Shown here piece after piece: positions 4,663 to 6,013 of a DNA stretch of 6,013 bases. Made by a program: the position numbers and the translations under genes. Position 1 is the first letter of the stretch. Each line of letters begins with the position of its first letter. The DNA comes from UBA5972 sp964480735 (GTDB taxonomy: Bacteria; Pseudomonadota; Alphaproteobacteria; Rhodobacterales; Rhodobacteraceae), in the NCBI GenBank assembly GCA_964480735.1, contig CAYZQS010000134.1, forward strand, positions 1 through 6,013, written 5' to 3'. Under the pieces are notes generated by a model. That model was not told the origin of the DNA. It worked only from the letters and a program-made list of their open reading frames with translations, and did no database searches.

Positions 4663-6013
4663 ATGGCCGCCAAAGACAGCAACGCCGCCAAGAATGAATC
4701 TCAGGCCGACGAAGCCACAACCACTGGCAGTATGAGTCAAGCCGCGATCAAAAAGATGATCGCGACGGCACGGGAAAAAGGCTACATCACGTATGATGAA
4801 CTGAACAAAGTTCTGCCGCCGGATCAGGTATCCTCTGAGCAAATCGAAGACGTGATGTCGATGCTGTCGGAAATGGGCATCAACATCATCGAGGAAGATG
4901 ACGACGAAGCCGGTGCGTCCACCGCCGTTGTGGAAACCACAGACTCCAAGGAAGTGGCCGTTGCCACCACCACCAAAGAGGTGCTGGACCGCACCGATGA
5001 TCCGGTGCGCATGTACCTGCGCGAAATGGGTACGGTGGAACTTTTGTCGCGCGAGGGCGAGATTGCCATTGCCAAACGGATCGAGGCCGGGCGCAACACC
5101 ATGATCGCCGGCCTGTGCGAAAGCCCCCTGACGTTTCAGGCCATCACCATCTGGCGCGACGAATTGCTGGAAGAGGAAATCCTGCTTCGCGATGTGATCG
5201 ATCTGGATACCACGTTCAACACCTTCGTCGGCGAGGACGAGGAAGGAACCGTTGGCGAAGAAATGCAAGAAACCGTCACCCCCGTGGCGCAACCGGTGGC
5301 GCAACCTGCGGCAAAACCGGAAGCCGAACCGGAAGTGGACGCGGACGGCAACCCCATCGTTGAGGTGGATGACGACGACGAGGATGACGAGGACGAAGCC
5401 GCCAACCTGTCTTTGGCCGCAATGGAAGAAGCGCTGAAACCGCGTGTTCTGGAAACCCTCAGCCAGATCGCCGAAGACTATACCAAACTGGCCGACATGC
5501 AGGACAGCCGGATTTCCGCCACCTTGAATGAGGACAGCTCGTTTTCCAAAGGGGACGAGAAAACCTATCAGGCCCTGCGCTCTGAAATCGTTGAACTGGT
5601 GAATTCCCTGCACCTGCACAACAACCGGATTGAGGCGCTGATTGATCAGCTTTACGGCATCAACCGCAAGATCATGTCTATCGACGGCGCAATGGTCAAA
5701 CTGGCGGATCAATCCCGCATCAACCGCCGCGATTTTGTGGAGGCCTATAAAGGTCAGGAGCTTGATCCAACCTGGCTGGACCGGGTGGCTGAAAAACCCG
5801 GGCGCGGCTGGGCCAATTTTATCGAACGCTTTAAGGACAAAGTTGAAGGCCTGCGCGCCGACATGGCCGAAGTGGGCCAGTATATCGGCGTGGACATCCC
5901 CGAATACCGCCGCATCGTCAATCAGGTGCAAAAAGGCGAAAAAGAGGCCCGTCTGGCGAAAAAGGAAATGGTCGAGGCCAACCTGCGGCTGGTGATCTCG
6001 ATCGCCAAGAAAT
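4663..6013 (+). CDS. rpoD: primary RNA polymerase sigma factor RpoD (sigma-70), 3' end outside window
   Basis: 450 codons are present and the frame is open at the right edge. The protein gives core RNA polymerase its housekeeping promoter specificity. Seen: region 1.1 (about 24-80, SQAAIKKMIATAREKGYITY then LPPDQVSSEQIEDVMSML); region 1.2 with TDDPVRMYLREMGTVELLSR (111-130) and EGEIAIAKRIE; a long non-conserved region (about 145-425) with a Pro/Ala/Gln/Glu linker (206-224) and a nearly pure acidic run (235-245); and the beginning of region 2.1, KEMVEANLRLVISIAKK (434-450), where the window ends. Regions 2.2-4.2, about a third of the protein, are missing only because of the cut. The ATG has GGAG (4653-4656) 6 bases upstream and gives a typical N-terminus. 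It lies downstream of dnaG and is probably partly co-transcribed with it, with a possible promoter of its own in the GANTC-rich gap. Confidence 0.97.
   Translation, partial: MAAKDSNAAKNESQADEATTTGSMSQAAIKKMIATAREKGYITYDELNKVLPPDQVSSEQIEDVMSMLSEMGINIIEEDDDEAGASTAVVETTDSKEVAVATTTKEVLDRTDDPVRMYLREMGTVELLSREGEIAIAKRIEAGRNTMIAGLCESPLTFQAITIWRDELLEEEILLRDVIDLDTTFNTFVGEDEEGTVGEEMQETVTPVAQPVAQPAAKPEAEPEVDADGNPIVEVDDDDEDDEDEAANLSLAAMEEALKPRVLETLSQIAEDYTKLADMQDSRISATLNEDSSFSKGDEKTYQALRSEIVELVNSLHLHNNRIEALIDQLYGINRKIMSIDGAMVKLADQSRINRRDFVEAYKGQELDPTWLDRVAEKPGRGWANFIERFKDKVEGLRADMAEVGQYIGVDIPEYRRIVNQVQKGEKEARLAKKEMVEANLRLVISIAKK

Noticed and set aside
4591..5931. Long open frame of 446 codons on the minus strand opposite rpoD
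   Set aside because: Its product is rich in His, Phe and Gly with no recognisable domain, and it is antisense to a clear RpoD with family motifs throughout. It is a shadow of codon bias.

Overview
The window reads as ordinary chromosomal housekeeping DNA from an alphaproteobacterium, most likely Rhodobacterales (Roseobacter-type). The grounds are the RpoH protein, which has the N-terminal and RpoH-box sequence style of the group's RpoHI; a DnaG beginning MSLPPAFLDELRSR; an RpoD with a long acidic linker; moderate-to-high GC coding DNA; and promoter-like sites of alphaproteobacterial type. This placement comes from remembered family features, not a database search. No mobile element, CRISPR array, tRNA or rRNA is visible.

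Layout. Two transcription units diverge from a point at 2173-2176. On the minus strand lie rluD (1132-2175), a large-subunit pseudouridine synthase, and then rpoH (28-921), the heat-shock sigma factor. A 210-base AT-rich gap separates them, and its rpoH-proximal end carries a good heat-shock-type promoter. On the plus strand lie a 107-residue single-pass membrane protein of unknown function (2174-2497), dnaG primase (2598-4535) and rpoD, the primary sigma factor (4663 to beyond the right edge). The start codons of rluD and the small membrane gene overlap inside one CATG, so the divergent pair has no intergenic space.

Non-coding structure. The 100-base gap before dnaG holds a perfect 23-bp inverted repeat, probably a terminator or processing hairpin. 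After it comes a promoter-like site whose predicted start falls on the dnaG ATG, suggesting a leaderless message. The 127-base dnaG-rpoD gap holds five GANTC sites (the CcrM methyltransferase target) within 80 bases, three of them in copies of TGATTCGCCC. The 27 bases left of rpoH and the rest of the 922-1131 gap show nothing else I can support.

Together. dnaG-rpoD is the core of the macromolecular-synthesis arrangement known in E. coli as rpsU-dnaG-rpoD, linking replication priming and bulk transcription. Here it lies about 1.7 kb from rpoH. The best promoter candidates of rpoH and dnaG have the same CTTG-N18-CYTATNTNNG-like layout, which suggests, but does not prove, shared heat-shock input. 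I see no new protein system. The items worth a second look are regulatory: the GANTC cluster, the twin heat-shock-like promoters, the leaderless dnaG start and the shared CATG start.
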